Shown one piece after another: positions 56,295 to 64,000 of a DNA stretch of 64,000 nt. The notes beneath the pieces were generated by a model. It saw nothing but the letters and a program-made list of their open reading frames with translations. It was not told the origin of the DNA and ran no database searches. Source of the stretch: Halocafeteria seosinensis (taxonomy: Eukaryota > Sar > Bigyra > Bicosoecida); the NCBI GenBank assembly GCA_001687465.1, contig LVLI01000201.1:1-64000 (forward strand). Direction: 5' to 3'. Position numbers and translations under genes: made by a program. Numbering within the stretch: position 1 is the first letter of the stretch; every line of letters starts with the position of its first letter.

Positions 56295-59200
56295 TCATGC
56301 GGTGTCCCCAAGCGCATTCTCAATAGCAGCGACCCGAGAGTCATTAGCACCCCAATCTCTTTTCAATGTGGGGAGAGCTTCTAGGTAATATTCTCTCGAT
56401 ACCTCCACATCGCCTAACGCGCGTAAATGATCCCCCGCACCGGAGAGGGTCGCAGCGAGCGTCAGACTATCGCCTCCATAGATTGGTCTAAGTATGGAAA
56501 ATGCCTCCTCCAAGCATTGCTTTGCAGCATGTAAACGACGTAGTGCACACTCTGCTAGCCCTATAGTCAACAGCGTCTTTCCCACTTCCACATCCGTATC
56601 TCCATAACACTCTTTCTTTATGGATAAGGCTTGTTCATAATACTCTTTGGCACCTTGAGCATCACCTTGATCAGACAATGTAGCCCCTAAATTCCCCAAT
56701 GTACGAGCCACCTCCACATGAGTCTCTCCATAATACTCTTTCTTTATGGATAAGGCTTGCCCATAATATTCTTTGGCAGCTTGGATTTCACCTAGATCAG
56801 ACAATGCAATCCCTAAATTCTCCAATGCATCAGCCACTTCCACATGATTCTCCCCATAATAGTCTTTCTCTATGCATAAGGCTTGTTCATAATACTCTTT
56901 GGCACTTTGAGCATCACCTAGATTACGCAATGTAGTCCCTAAATTCCCCAATGTGGCAGCTACAGACACATGAGTCTCTCCATAATACTCTTTCTGTATG
57001 GATAAGACTCGCTCAAAATACTCTTTGGCACCCTGGGCATCACCCAGATCAGACAATGCAGCCCCTAAGTTTTGCAATGTACCAGCCACTTCCACATGAG
57101 TCTCTCCATAATACTCTTTCTTTATGGATAAAGCTTGTTCATAACACTCTTTGGCACCTTGGGCATCACCTAGATCAGACATTGCGGCCCCTAAATTCTC
57201 CAGTGTAGGAGCCAGAGACACATGAGTCGTTCCATAATACTCCTTTTTTATGGATAAGGCTTGTTCATAATACTCTTTGGCACCTTGGGCATCACCTAGA
57301 TCAGACAATGCAATCCCTAAATTTTCCAGTGTAGGAGCCACGCACAAATGAGTCGCACCGTAATACTCTTTCTGAATGGATAAGGCTCGCTCACAATACT
57401 CTTTAGCACCTTGGGCATCACCTAGGTTAAGCAATGCACTCCCTAAATTCTGCGATATAATAGCCACAGAATTATGAGATCCTCCGTAATACTCTTTCAT
57501 TATGGATAAGGCTTGCTCAAAATACACTTTGGCACCTTGCGCATCACCTAGATCAGAAAATGCAGTCCCTAAATTCGCCAATGTACGACCCACTTCCACA
57601 TGCGTCTCTCCATAATACCCTTTCAGTATGGATAAGACTCGTTCATAATACTCTTTAGCGCATTGAGCGCCACCTAGCTTACTCAATGCAGCCGCTAAAT
57701 TCCCCAATGTACGAGCCACTTCGACATGAGTCTCTCCATAATACTCTTTCTTTACGGATAAGGCTTGTTCCAAATACTCTTTAGCACCATGGCTATCACC
57801 TAGAGCAAGCAATGCATTCCCCACATTCTCCAATATAGCAGCCACTTCCACATGAGTTTCCCCATAATACTCTTTCAGTATGAATAAGGCTTGTTCATAA
57901 TACTCTTTGGCGCCTTGCGCATCACCGAGCTCAAACAATACATTCCCTAAGTTCCCCAATGTACCAGCCACTTCCACATGAGTATCTCCATAGTACTCTT
58001 CCTTAATGCGTAAGGCTTGTTCATAATACTCTTTGGAACCTTCAGCATCACCTAGGTTAAGCAATGCAGTCCCTAAATTCCCCAATGTACGAGCCACTTC
58101 CACATGGGTCTCACCATAATACTCTTTCTCTATGGATAAGGCTTGTTCATAATACTCTTTGGCACCTTGGGCGTCACCTAGTTTACTCAATGCAGTCCCT
58201 AAACTGCCCAATGTGGGGGCCACTTCCACATGAGTCTCTCCAAAATACTCCTTCTGTATGGATAAGGCTTGTTCCAAATACTCTTTAGCACCATGGCTAT
58301 CACCTAGATCCGACAATGCAGTCCCTAGATTCTGCAATGTACCAGCCACTTCCATATGAGTCTCCCCATAATACGCTTTCTTTATGGATAAGGCTTGTTC
58401 GTAACACGCTTTGGCACTTCGTGCGTCACCTAGATCGGACAAGGCAGTCGCTAAATTCTGCAGTGTAAAAGCCACAGACACATGAGTCGCCCCATAATAC
58501 TCCTTTTTTATGGATAAGGTTTGTTCATAATATTCTTTGGCACCTTGGGCATCACCCAGCTTACACAATGCAATCCCTAAATTCTCCAAACTATCTGTAA
58601 TGACAGGATGATTGCGATCAGCATAGAGCTTTCTACGTATCCACAACGCCTGTTCATAGTATTCTTTGGCTTTCTTTGGGTCCCCCAGGTCTAGTAAAGC
58701 ATTCCCTAGACCCATCATAGTACACGCTTGGTCTTTACTACCAGGTGACGCAGTGAGGTTAACATTCGCCCATCCTTCGTGCCCATTCTGGAGTGTTTGG
58801 ATTTGGGTTTCTTCGTGTTGTCGAATTGATAGCACATGCTCATAGTGTTCTTTGGCGCCTTGTGCATCGCCCAGTCTGCAGAGCGCCTCCGCCAGATTTT
58901 CCAAAGTATCAAGCGCTTTAGAATGATCATCCTTGTAATGCTTCTTGTAGATATGTGACGCTTGTTCGAAATACCCTTTGGCTTGTGGATATTCCCCCGT
59001 ATCAAGCATTGCTCTGCCCAACTGGTTCATCGTTTCAGCCATGTCTGGGTCGTCCTCGTTACCATATATTACCGTTTTAACCGATAACGCACGCTCATAG
59101 TACTGTTTTTCCTTCTTGTAGTGACCAACATCACCATAGATACGGCCTAAACAAGAAGGTTCAATCTTTAGTATTTCGCCCTCACGGGGTCGGTCGCGTG

Positions 59201-61517
59201 GTGAACAGCACCTCAAGCTGGAACTTAAAGGAAAGCAACACTTTGGTTGCTTGCGATTAGCTACTTTGGTCTCTAGGGACAGTCTGCACATATTCTCGGA
59301 CTGTTCGTGTAATGCTTCAGCATGAGATAGCAAAAAGCCGTACTCCAGTGAGCCCCGACACTCTTCGAATAACTGGTTGACAACATCGCAACAAGTTAGC
59401 CAGTGCTCAACAGCACCCGACCGATCAAATTTTGTTTGCCGATTGCAAATGACTGTCTGCAGCAGCGGATGTATACTGATCCACTGTGCCTGTGTTCCTG
59501 ATCCCACGCGGATCAAACCGTATGCTTCCAGATTTCTTCGTAGCTTTGGGTACTCAAACTTGACATCTTGTACCCCCTTAAATTTGCCAACTGTATAACG
59601 GGCGACTGGGTCTGGAATTCGGAAAGGGGCCAACCATGCAAAATGATTCAAAAGTTTCAATGATTGAGGGGACTCTCGAGACAGTTGTTTCAAACTAAGC
59701 TGGTACGTCACAGCAACTGACTCGTGCTCGCTTCCAGAGTCCCACTCCAATAGCTCCTGCTTATGATTCAAATACTGATCTATGTAAGACCCCACATCCA
59801 ACTGCTGTTCGATCATATAGCTAACAGCTTGCATGAGAGCCAAAGGCAAGTAGCCTAGTAAATCAGCTAGTCTTCCCACTTCATCGTCATTGTCATCGTC
59901 TGGATGTTGACTACCCAAGTGCAAGTGTCTGCGGATAAATTCTTTAGCTTCCGTTGGGCTCATTACGTCCACATCCAGTAAGATATTATTATTCGCATCG
60001 CTCCCACTGGTAGAATGCCGCCAACTAACTTGGTCTCGGCTTGTAACCACCAAATGATGTCCGCAGTCAGCTTCGGGTAACCACGATTTCACGGTGTCCC
60101 GGGCAGGTGCATTATCATATATAAGCAAGAACCGCTTCTCTCGTCCGATCCTGTTCAGCCACGCGAGGACATGGCTGGCCTGGTCTTCAAACGAGTCGTT
60201 TTCATTGAGTGGGCTCATCCATACAGGTTCATACTCCCTATAGCAAGCGACGTACAACTCAATATATTGACGCTGCAACTGTTCCACAGAGTCAGCGAGA
60301 AGCCACACTCTTAGATCGTACCTACATGGTGAGGGTGGGTGATGAAAAAAGTAGGCTGCTAGTTGGCTCTTACCGACACCACCCATTCCATGAAGAACAA
60401 GTATGCTGCGTTTTCTCTCAAGACTGCTGGCATGCAAGACCCACGACTTCATCTTTTCAAGCAGATCCTGCCGCTCGACAAACGATTCGTTGATGGCGGG
60501 ACGATTAAATTCGTCGCGATGCGTTAGCCGTGCCTTAATTCTCTTGGTTTGATTCTCCGGCTGATTTCTCTCCAAAGATTCCCAAATATCTCGGTGTTCC
60601 CCTTCTAAGAGACTCATCCACTCGTTAAAAATGTTGTTTTCAAATTGTTCTTCGTTCATTAATTCCGTTGGTAGACTGCGCCCACAAAACCAGTACTCTG
60701 GGTTGTACCAACTTGGATTCTGAGTGCCCCACCGGGAGCTCTCCTTCAGCGTTCTCGAAAGAGTGGTAGCGAGATGTTTTCGAATCTTCTTATCAAATGC
60801 TTTTTGCTGCACAGCCTTATCCAACGAGACTGATCTCAATTCTCCGTCACTGCCCCACTTTAAACGGCGCAACAAGCAAGTGATGAAATTATAGAAGAGC
60901 TGTCCATGAGACGACGGTTCCATCAGTGACTGCGTGAGAGAACCACTCGCATTAGCCTCCAATCCTTCAGATCTTCCCGCTATCATAGTGCCTGAGTATT
61001 TGTCGGCAGATAATCCAGTCTCATCGATGACCAGAGCATGAAACGGATGCTCCCGGCGCGTATATCGAAGTTTCAAGCTCCGGTACATAACATTGAAGCC
61101 CCAAGTCAATAATGAAGGGACCAGGAGGCATAAAAGTGAAATAAGTAGCTTCCCCGCCGTGGAATGCACATGAGACTTGAGTTTCTCGGAAATAGACTCA
61201 TCCTCGACCAATCTTGCATTATGGCGAAGTCCACGTCCAGGCACATACGCATACGCATGCGCATTCGTTGTAGTGAGTACAAGGAATATGCTCAAGAATT
61301 GGAGCAGCAATCGCTCCATGGGTCTCCGCCATTCCAAGGGACCGGGAGAGCCCTTCTCTCTATGCTGCTGCTGTTTGGCCAGTCGGAAGTTCCAGCCCGT
61401 CCTGTTCTGGCCCGTGTAGTTGTGGTAGGGGTGGTGAAATATTCCATATGCAGGAGCCTTTCGTTCTCTCGAATTACGAACAGTATCACTAGTGGGGATA
61501 GTGTTTTTATCGCCCAT
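56295..61517 (-). CDS. NLR-like membrane protein: NB-ARC plus kinesin-light-chain-type TPR array
   Basis: Intronless 1740-residue frame. Met67 (61319) starts a signal-peptide-like segment (LLLQFLSIFLVLTTTNAHAY), and a second hydrophobic helix follows (LLISLLCLLVPSLLTWGFNV), so the protein is probably membrane-anchored; the frame's first ATG at 61517 adds a polar extension. The NB-ARC ATPase lies at about 360-690: P-loop GMGGVGKSQLA (about 376-384), Walker B RFLLIYDN, LVVTSRDQVSW, and the GLPL-like GYLPLALMQA near 550. From about 784 to 1740 runs an array of roughly 21 TPRs of 42 residues. The inner 17 or so are nearly identical (LGDAQGAKEYYEQALSIKKE then YYGETHVEVA). Proteins with this NB-ARC/TPR layout are STAND ATPases used as switches or immune-type sensors in fungi, algae and animals; the role here is inferred. 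Membrane attachment upstream of NB-ARC is unusual. No death, TIR or nuclease effector domain is recognisable N-terminally. Confidence 0.9.
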   Translation of the reverse strand: MGDKNTIPTSDTVRNSRERKAPAYGIFHHPYHNYTGQNRTGWNFRLAKQQQHREKGSPGPLEWRRPMERLLLQFLSIFLVLTTTNAHAYAYVPGRGLRHNARLVEDESISEKLKSHVHSTAGKLLISLLCLLVPSLLTWGFNVMYRSLKLRYTRREHPFHALVIDETGLSADKYSGTMIAGRSEGLEANASGSLTQSLMEPSSHGQLFYNFITCLLRRLKWGSDGELRSVSLDKAVQQKAFDKKIRKHLATTLSRTLKESSRWGTQNPSWYNPEYWFCGRSLPTELMNEEQFENNIFNEWMSLLEGEHRDIWESLERNQPENQTKRIKARLTHRDEFNRPAINESFVERQDLLEKMKSWVLHASSLERKRSILVLHGMGGVGKSQLAAYFFHHPPSPCRYDLRVWLLADSVEQLQRQYIELYVACYREYEPVWMSPLNENDSFEDQASHVLAWLNRIGREKRFLLIYDNAPARDTVKSWLPEADCGHHLVVTSRDQVSWRHSTSGSDANNNILLDVDVMSPTEAKEFIRRHLHLGSQHPDDDNDDEVGRLADLLGYLPLALMQAVSYMIEQQLDVGSYIDQYLNHKQELLEWDSGSEHESVAVTYQLSLKQLSRESPQSLKLLNHFAWLAPFRIPDPVARYTVGKFKGVQDVKFEYPKLRRNLEAYGLIRVGSGTQAQWISIHPLLQTVICNRQTKFDRSGAVEHWLTCCDVVNQLFEECRGSLEYGFLLSHAEALHEQSENMCRLSLETKVANRKQPKCCFPLSSSLRCCSPRDRPREGEILKIEPSCLGRIYGDVGHYKKEKQYYERALSVKTVIYGNEDDPDMAETMNQLGRAMLDTGEYPQAKGYFEQASHIYKKHYKDDHSKALDTLENLAEALCRLGDAQGAKEHYEHVLSIRQHEETQIQTLQNGHEGWANVNLTASPGSKDQACTMMGLGNALLDLGDPKKAKEYYEQALWIRRKLYADRNHPVITDSLENLGIALCKLGDAQGAKEYYEQTLSIKKEYYGATHVSVAFTLQNLATALSDLGDARSAKACYEQALSIKKAYYGETHMEVAGTLQNLGTALSDLGDSHGAKEYLEQALSIQKEYFGETHVEVAPTLGSLGTALSKLGDAQGAKEYYEQALSIEKEYYGETHVEVARTLGNLGTALLNLGDAEGSKEYYEQALRIKEEYYGDTHVEVAGTLGNLGNVLFELGDAQGAKEYYEQALFILKEYYGETHVEVAAILENVGNALLALGDSHGAKEYLEQALSVKKEYYGETHVEVARTLGNLAAALSKLGGAQCAKEYYERVLSILKGYYGETHVEVGRTLANLGTAFSDLGDAQGAKVYFEQALSIMKEYYGGSHNSVAIISQNLGSALLNLGDAQGAKEYCERALSIQKEYYGATHLCVAPTLENLGIALSDLGDAQGAKEYYEQALSIKKEYYGTTHVSLAPTLENLGAAMSDLGDAQGAKECYEQALSIKKEYYGETHVEVAGTLQNLGAALSDLGDAQGAKEYFERVLSIQKEYYGETHVSVAATLGNLGTTLRNLGDAQSAKEYYEQALCIEKDYYGENHVEVADALENLGIALSDLGEIQAAKEYYGQALSIKKEYYGETHVEVARTLGNLGATLSDQGDAQGAKEYYEQALSIKKECYGDTDVEVGKTLLTIGLAECALRRLHAAKQCLEEAFSILRPIYGGDSLTLAATLSGAGDHLRALGDVEVSREYYLEALPTLKRDWGANDSRVAAIENALGDTA
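56573..58720. repeat. 126-bp tandem repeat array encoding TPRs
   Basis: About 17 consecutive 126-bp units within the NB-ARC/TPR gene, each one 42-residue TPR. Neighbouring units are nearly identical in DNA (recurring TTGGCACCTTGNGCATCACC and CATAATACTCTTTCTTTATG on the plus strand). Units toward 59165 are more diverged. Such similarity points to recent unequal crossing-over or gene conversion. Confidence 0.9.
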
Positions 61518-62799
61518 TCTTTCTTGCTTGGTGGAGTCGCCCCAAGATCCTCATCACCCGACACGGGTGACTAGGTAGGTGTAGTTGCGTTCCAACGTTC
61601 AATACGTAAGAATGCAGTTTTTCTCCTTCTTTTCTTTTCTTTATCCCTCCCCAGGCTGGGACATACAAACCAAAGTAGGGCATGCGTACTATGATAGTAG
61701 GTATCAAAAGCCTGGAGCGGAATCCAGCGTAAGGTTCACTGCCTCACAGCGCGCCGCACCGCTCAGTGTCCACTCCACCACACCATACCGGGGGCGACGA
61801 GTTTTCACACTATGCGCAAGTGCTCGAACTGAATTGGAAAGGTTCCGGTTGTACTATGGTCGTAGGAGACACATTAGAAAATACAAACAGGTTGTGTATC
61901 TCGCCGTATACGACAAAATATTTCTTCGCGATCGAGGAGCGAGTACTGGTGTAAACGACGTACACTCTGCAGTGTTGACTTCAAGATATTAGCACTAACA
62001 TTGAGTACGCTTCCCGAGACACGCAGTCGTAAGTAGGCCGAGAAGCCTGCTGTTAACTACCCACTGTACTGGTTCGATCACTCCACGGGAGAATCCCAGC
62101 CCAGACAGTGTTTGACTGTCTCACCCTCAGACTCTCGTGGTCGACTCATACTGTATTCGCGTCTCGTATCAGAACCATCTTATCAGCGGAGGTAGTTCTT
62201 TTCGAAGTGATGCAATCCAAACAGGGCACCCTGAAGTTCTGTTGGAATACTTCTTGTTCGTGGTTCGGTCCCGCAACCTATCATGTACAAGTGTATCTTC
62301 TTGTCATGATACGAAGCTCCATGGAAGCATATTTGGAGGATCCAAACTCTTACCAAGCTTTTATTGGACGCACCAAATCCCTCCAGTCGTTTGAATTGCT
62401 CTTGAGAGGTTTTCTCGCCCCGGCTATTCGCAATGTCTGCTCCCGATCGTCGATTGACTAAGCATTCTTTAGGGCTTGTGGCGGACATAGGCTCCTATCA
62501 GCATTGGTTGGTCGAACTCTTTCTGAGTTTCCTCAGATATATCATGGCGCCGGGTATCCGGAATTTCCATGTAGACTAATTTCATCACCCGCAGTGCACA
62601 CGAAGTGCGTACAATCTTGTTGGCAAAAGGGCTCATCTGCATCTTTTGCGGATGATCCGTTTCAATCCCAACCACTCGAGCAAATATCCCTGAAGAAAAT
62701 TCCCTGATGTCTCGAGTGCTGCGATGTACCTCGGCATTTGAATACTTTGATTCATCCCGGCATTGGAAAATAATAATTTACCACCTTTCCTCTCTCCAA
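61518..62799. other. Intergenic stretch with unrecognised minus-strand frames
   Basis: Upstream of the NB-ARC/TPR gene. Two overlapping minus-strand frames at about 62183-62488 and 62469-62675 are coding-like (MKLVYMEIPDTRRHDISEET in the latter) but in different frames, without a splice solution. They may be a decayed gene. No family was recognised. Confidence 0.35.
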
Positions 62800-63175
62800 G
62801 TCCTCCTTAGGCGACATTCAAAAGCTGCCGTCAAGCGCCTCTTAACTTCGGGGCGAAGATCATCCAGTAGCGTGTCTTGCTTTCGACAAGAGGGAATTTC
62901 AAGAAACAACCACACTCGTAACATGGGCCGTGGCATCTAGTACAGCCTCTTGTAACTTCGATTAGGAGGCTGTTGATGGCCATACACGGCACATGCTGGT
63001 TATTCAACCAATCCCCAAACCCTATTCACATCATGCAAAGAAACTCGGCAAATGGCACATATACATACATACATACATACATACATACATACATACATAC
63101 ATACAATGCAATGACGCTGTCTATCATGTGCAAAAAACAAGGCAATGAAAAGTAGACGAAATGTTTGTCCGATTA
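62800..63175 (-). pseudogene. Decayed, internally deleted copy of part of PSMD11
   Basis: Plus-strand sequence at about 62815-63000 aligns with 54865-55040 in PSMD11 exon 4 (shared CTTCGGGGC, GTGTCTTGCT, GAATTTCAAGAA and AGGAGGCTGTTGAT). Then 63000-63055 aligns with intron 3 (ATCCCCAAACC, TATTCACA), and 63105-63130 with CAATGACGCT of exon 3. After that it jumps to sequence matching 55893-55930, upstream of PSMD11, so about 760 bp are missing. Reading frames are broken by many indels. Retained intron sequence shows a DNA-level duplication. A microsatellite has expanded inside it. Confidence 0.8.
63059..63105. repeat. (ATAC)n microsatellite
   Basis: About 11 perfect ATAC units. The parent sequence in PSMD11 intron 3/exon 3 has only CTGTACACATACAATG at this place, so the array grew after the duplication. 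Confidence 0.95.
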
Positions 63176-63281
63176 CTTATGTGCTCCATTCACGATGTAT
63201 TATTGATCCCAATTGAATCATCTTGTGGGTGTATAGTTATACATAATAGTAGTTACTCATGTTGCAATCTCATGAAAAGTG

Positions 63282-64000
63282 ATGTATAGAGGGAAAAGAG
63301 GGGGAAGAGGCCGTGGAAGCTCCTTTCCCAGCCGGAAGCCTCCTTTTCGAGGCCGTATACAGCGCCCCTACAGGGGCACTGTACGAGGTGGCCGTGGATA
63401 TAGAGGCCGTGGAGGGCGGGGAGGCCTCCATCGGAGACAGGATCGAGATATGGAGGAACGACGGCGCGCTAGAGAGACTCTACGGAAGCTGCAGGAGGCC
63501 ATCAAGACTCAATTCTCGACCACTCTGCAGCATAAACTACGTCATTTTTCACTTGTTAGACAGAGAGACAGCATTGAGACCAATCTGAAAGTATCTCGCA
63601 ATCATCGGCGCCTGTGCCAGCATCAAGCGGATCGAATTCAGAGAGTTATAGAGTCTCTACGGATCTGGCAACGAGCTCTTCATGACTACAGAGTTATGCT
63701 CTACGGCCAGTTGCTGCATAGAGCGATGCACGACTTGATCCGGATGGATGGTACAAGTGAGGTTAAATCCTATATGTTGATGAATTTGGTGGTGATGACC
63801 ATACTAGGCTTGCTAGCCCGTAGTCAGCGACGTAAGAACCTGGCAGACTTAAAGCAAGAAACCCAAGATCTATTAGTTGCATGGCTAAGTCACTATTTCA
63901 TCAGGCCGCAAAGTGCACAAGATAGGGACGAAGAAAAATCAATGGCTGGCTCTATTGGTAATGATAGTGATCCGACAGCGATGATCAGGACCTGCATCGA
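63282..64000 (+). CDS. RGG-rich N-terminus of a gene running off the window
   Basis: An ATG at 63282 opens a frame of 239 codons with no stop before the window edge. The first 55 residues are an Arg/Gly-rich RGG-box-like segment (RGKRGGRGRGSSF, TVRGGRGYRGRGGRGG). A charged helical stretch follows (RQDRDMEERRRARETLRKLQ; SLRIWQRALHDYRVMLYGQL), then a short hydrophobic segment (SYMLMNLVVMTILGLLA), a second charged helix and an acidic end. RGG boxes usually bind RNA or mediate condensation; the hydrophobic segment may be a membrane helix. The gene is partial and not recognised. A competing shorter frame overlaps the first 270 nt (63313-63588), but it closes with a stop, whereas this one stays open. 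Confidence 0.6.
   Translation, partial: MYRGKRGGRGRGSSFPSRKPPFRGRIQRPYRGTVRGGRGYRGRGGRGGLHRRQDRDMEERRRARETLRKLQEAIKTQFSTTLQHKLRHFSLVRQRDSIETNLKVSRNHRRLCQHQADRIQRVIESLRIWQRALHDYRVMLYGQLLHRAMHDLIRMDGTSEVKSYMLMNLVVMTILGLLARSQRRKNLADLKQETQDLLVAWLSHYFIRPQSAQDRDEEKSMAGSIGNDSDPTAMIRTCI

Noticed and set aside
56573-58720. Regular 126-bp repeats resembling a satellite or CRISPR-like array
   Set aside because: The units are in-frame TPR codons of a single 1740-residue protein, with no spacer/repeat structure.
62183-62675. Two overlapping minus-strand frames as a gene
   Set aside because: Different frames, no splice solution, adjacent to the PSMD11 relic. More likely decayed sequence of unknown origin.
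63313-63588. A 91-codon plus-strand frame at the right end starting MEAPFPAGSLLF
   Set aside because: It is a frame-shifted shadow of the RGG-rich frame from 63282, which has RGG-type composition and stays open to the window edge.

Overview
The window is nuclear DNA of a eukaryote with a flagellum. Genes are broken by short GT-AG introns (mostly 57-112 nt, donors often GTACGT, GTAAGT or GTATGT). All three stop codons are used normally. Two genes belong to motile cilia: DRC11 (nexin-dynein regulatory complex) and PACRG (inner junction of the doublet microtubules). The rest is general eukaryotic housekeeping: an ER translocon subunit, an ERAD-type HERP protein, a SUN/OPT ER protein, a proteasome lid subunit, calcium transporters and organelle biogenesis factors. 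I see no decisive plastid gene and cannot name the supergroup; a free-living protist or flagellate alga fits best. I saw no tRNA, rRNA, CRISPR array or prokaryotic-style operon.

Layout. 0.9-4.5 kb: DRC11, 12 exons. 4.5-8.8 kb: a large intronless coiled-coil gene, tail-to-tail with DRC11. 9.5-12.9 kb: an 812-residue membrane protein and, beside it, a broken partial copy. 13.3-17.6 kb: a HERP-like protein, TRAP-alpha and a possible MED8, the last two divergent. 17.6-23.1 kb: an amidase with one frame break, a duplicated copy of its 3' end, and poorly resolved sequence. 23.1-28.8 kb: a type I membrane protein whose ectodomain is seven copies of an unrecognised cysteine-containing module, each on its own set of phase-matched exons. 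29.4-33.1 kb: SDHAF2 and an organellar Obg GTPase. 33.9-39.1 kb: a second very long coiled-coil gene. 39.1-42.8 kb: a SUN-domain protein. 42.8-45.1 kb: a gene-poor stretch with a roughly 530-bp element bounded by 32-nt terminal inverted repeats. 45.1-51.9 kb: an NCLX/CCX-type cation/Ca2+ exchanger facing a P2B-type Ca2+-ATPase. 52.8-55.8 kb: PACRG facing PSMD11/RPN6. 56.3-61.5 kb: an NLR-like protein with a signal peptide or membrane segments, an NB-ARC ATPase and about 20 near-identical kinesin-light-chain-type TPRs. 61.5-63.3 kb: a decayed piece of PSMD11. 63.3 kb to the edge: the start of an RGG-rich gene.

Themes. Neighbouring genes are often convergent with only 17-64 nt between stop codons. 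Three genes have left truncated DNA-level copies nearby. The two calcium transporters are adjacent and could share a physiological context, although nothing in the sequence shows co-regulation. The best candidates for something undescribed are the seven-module surface protein and the membrane-associated NB-ARC/TPR protein with its homogenised repeat array.
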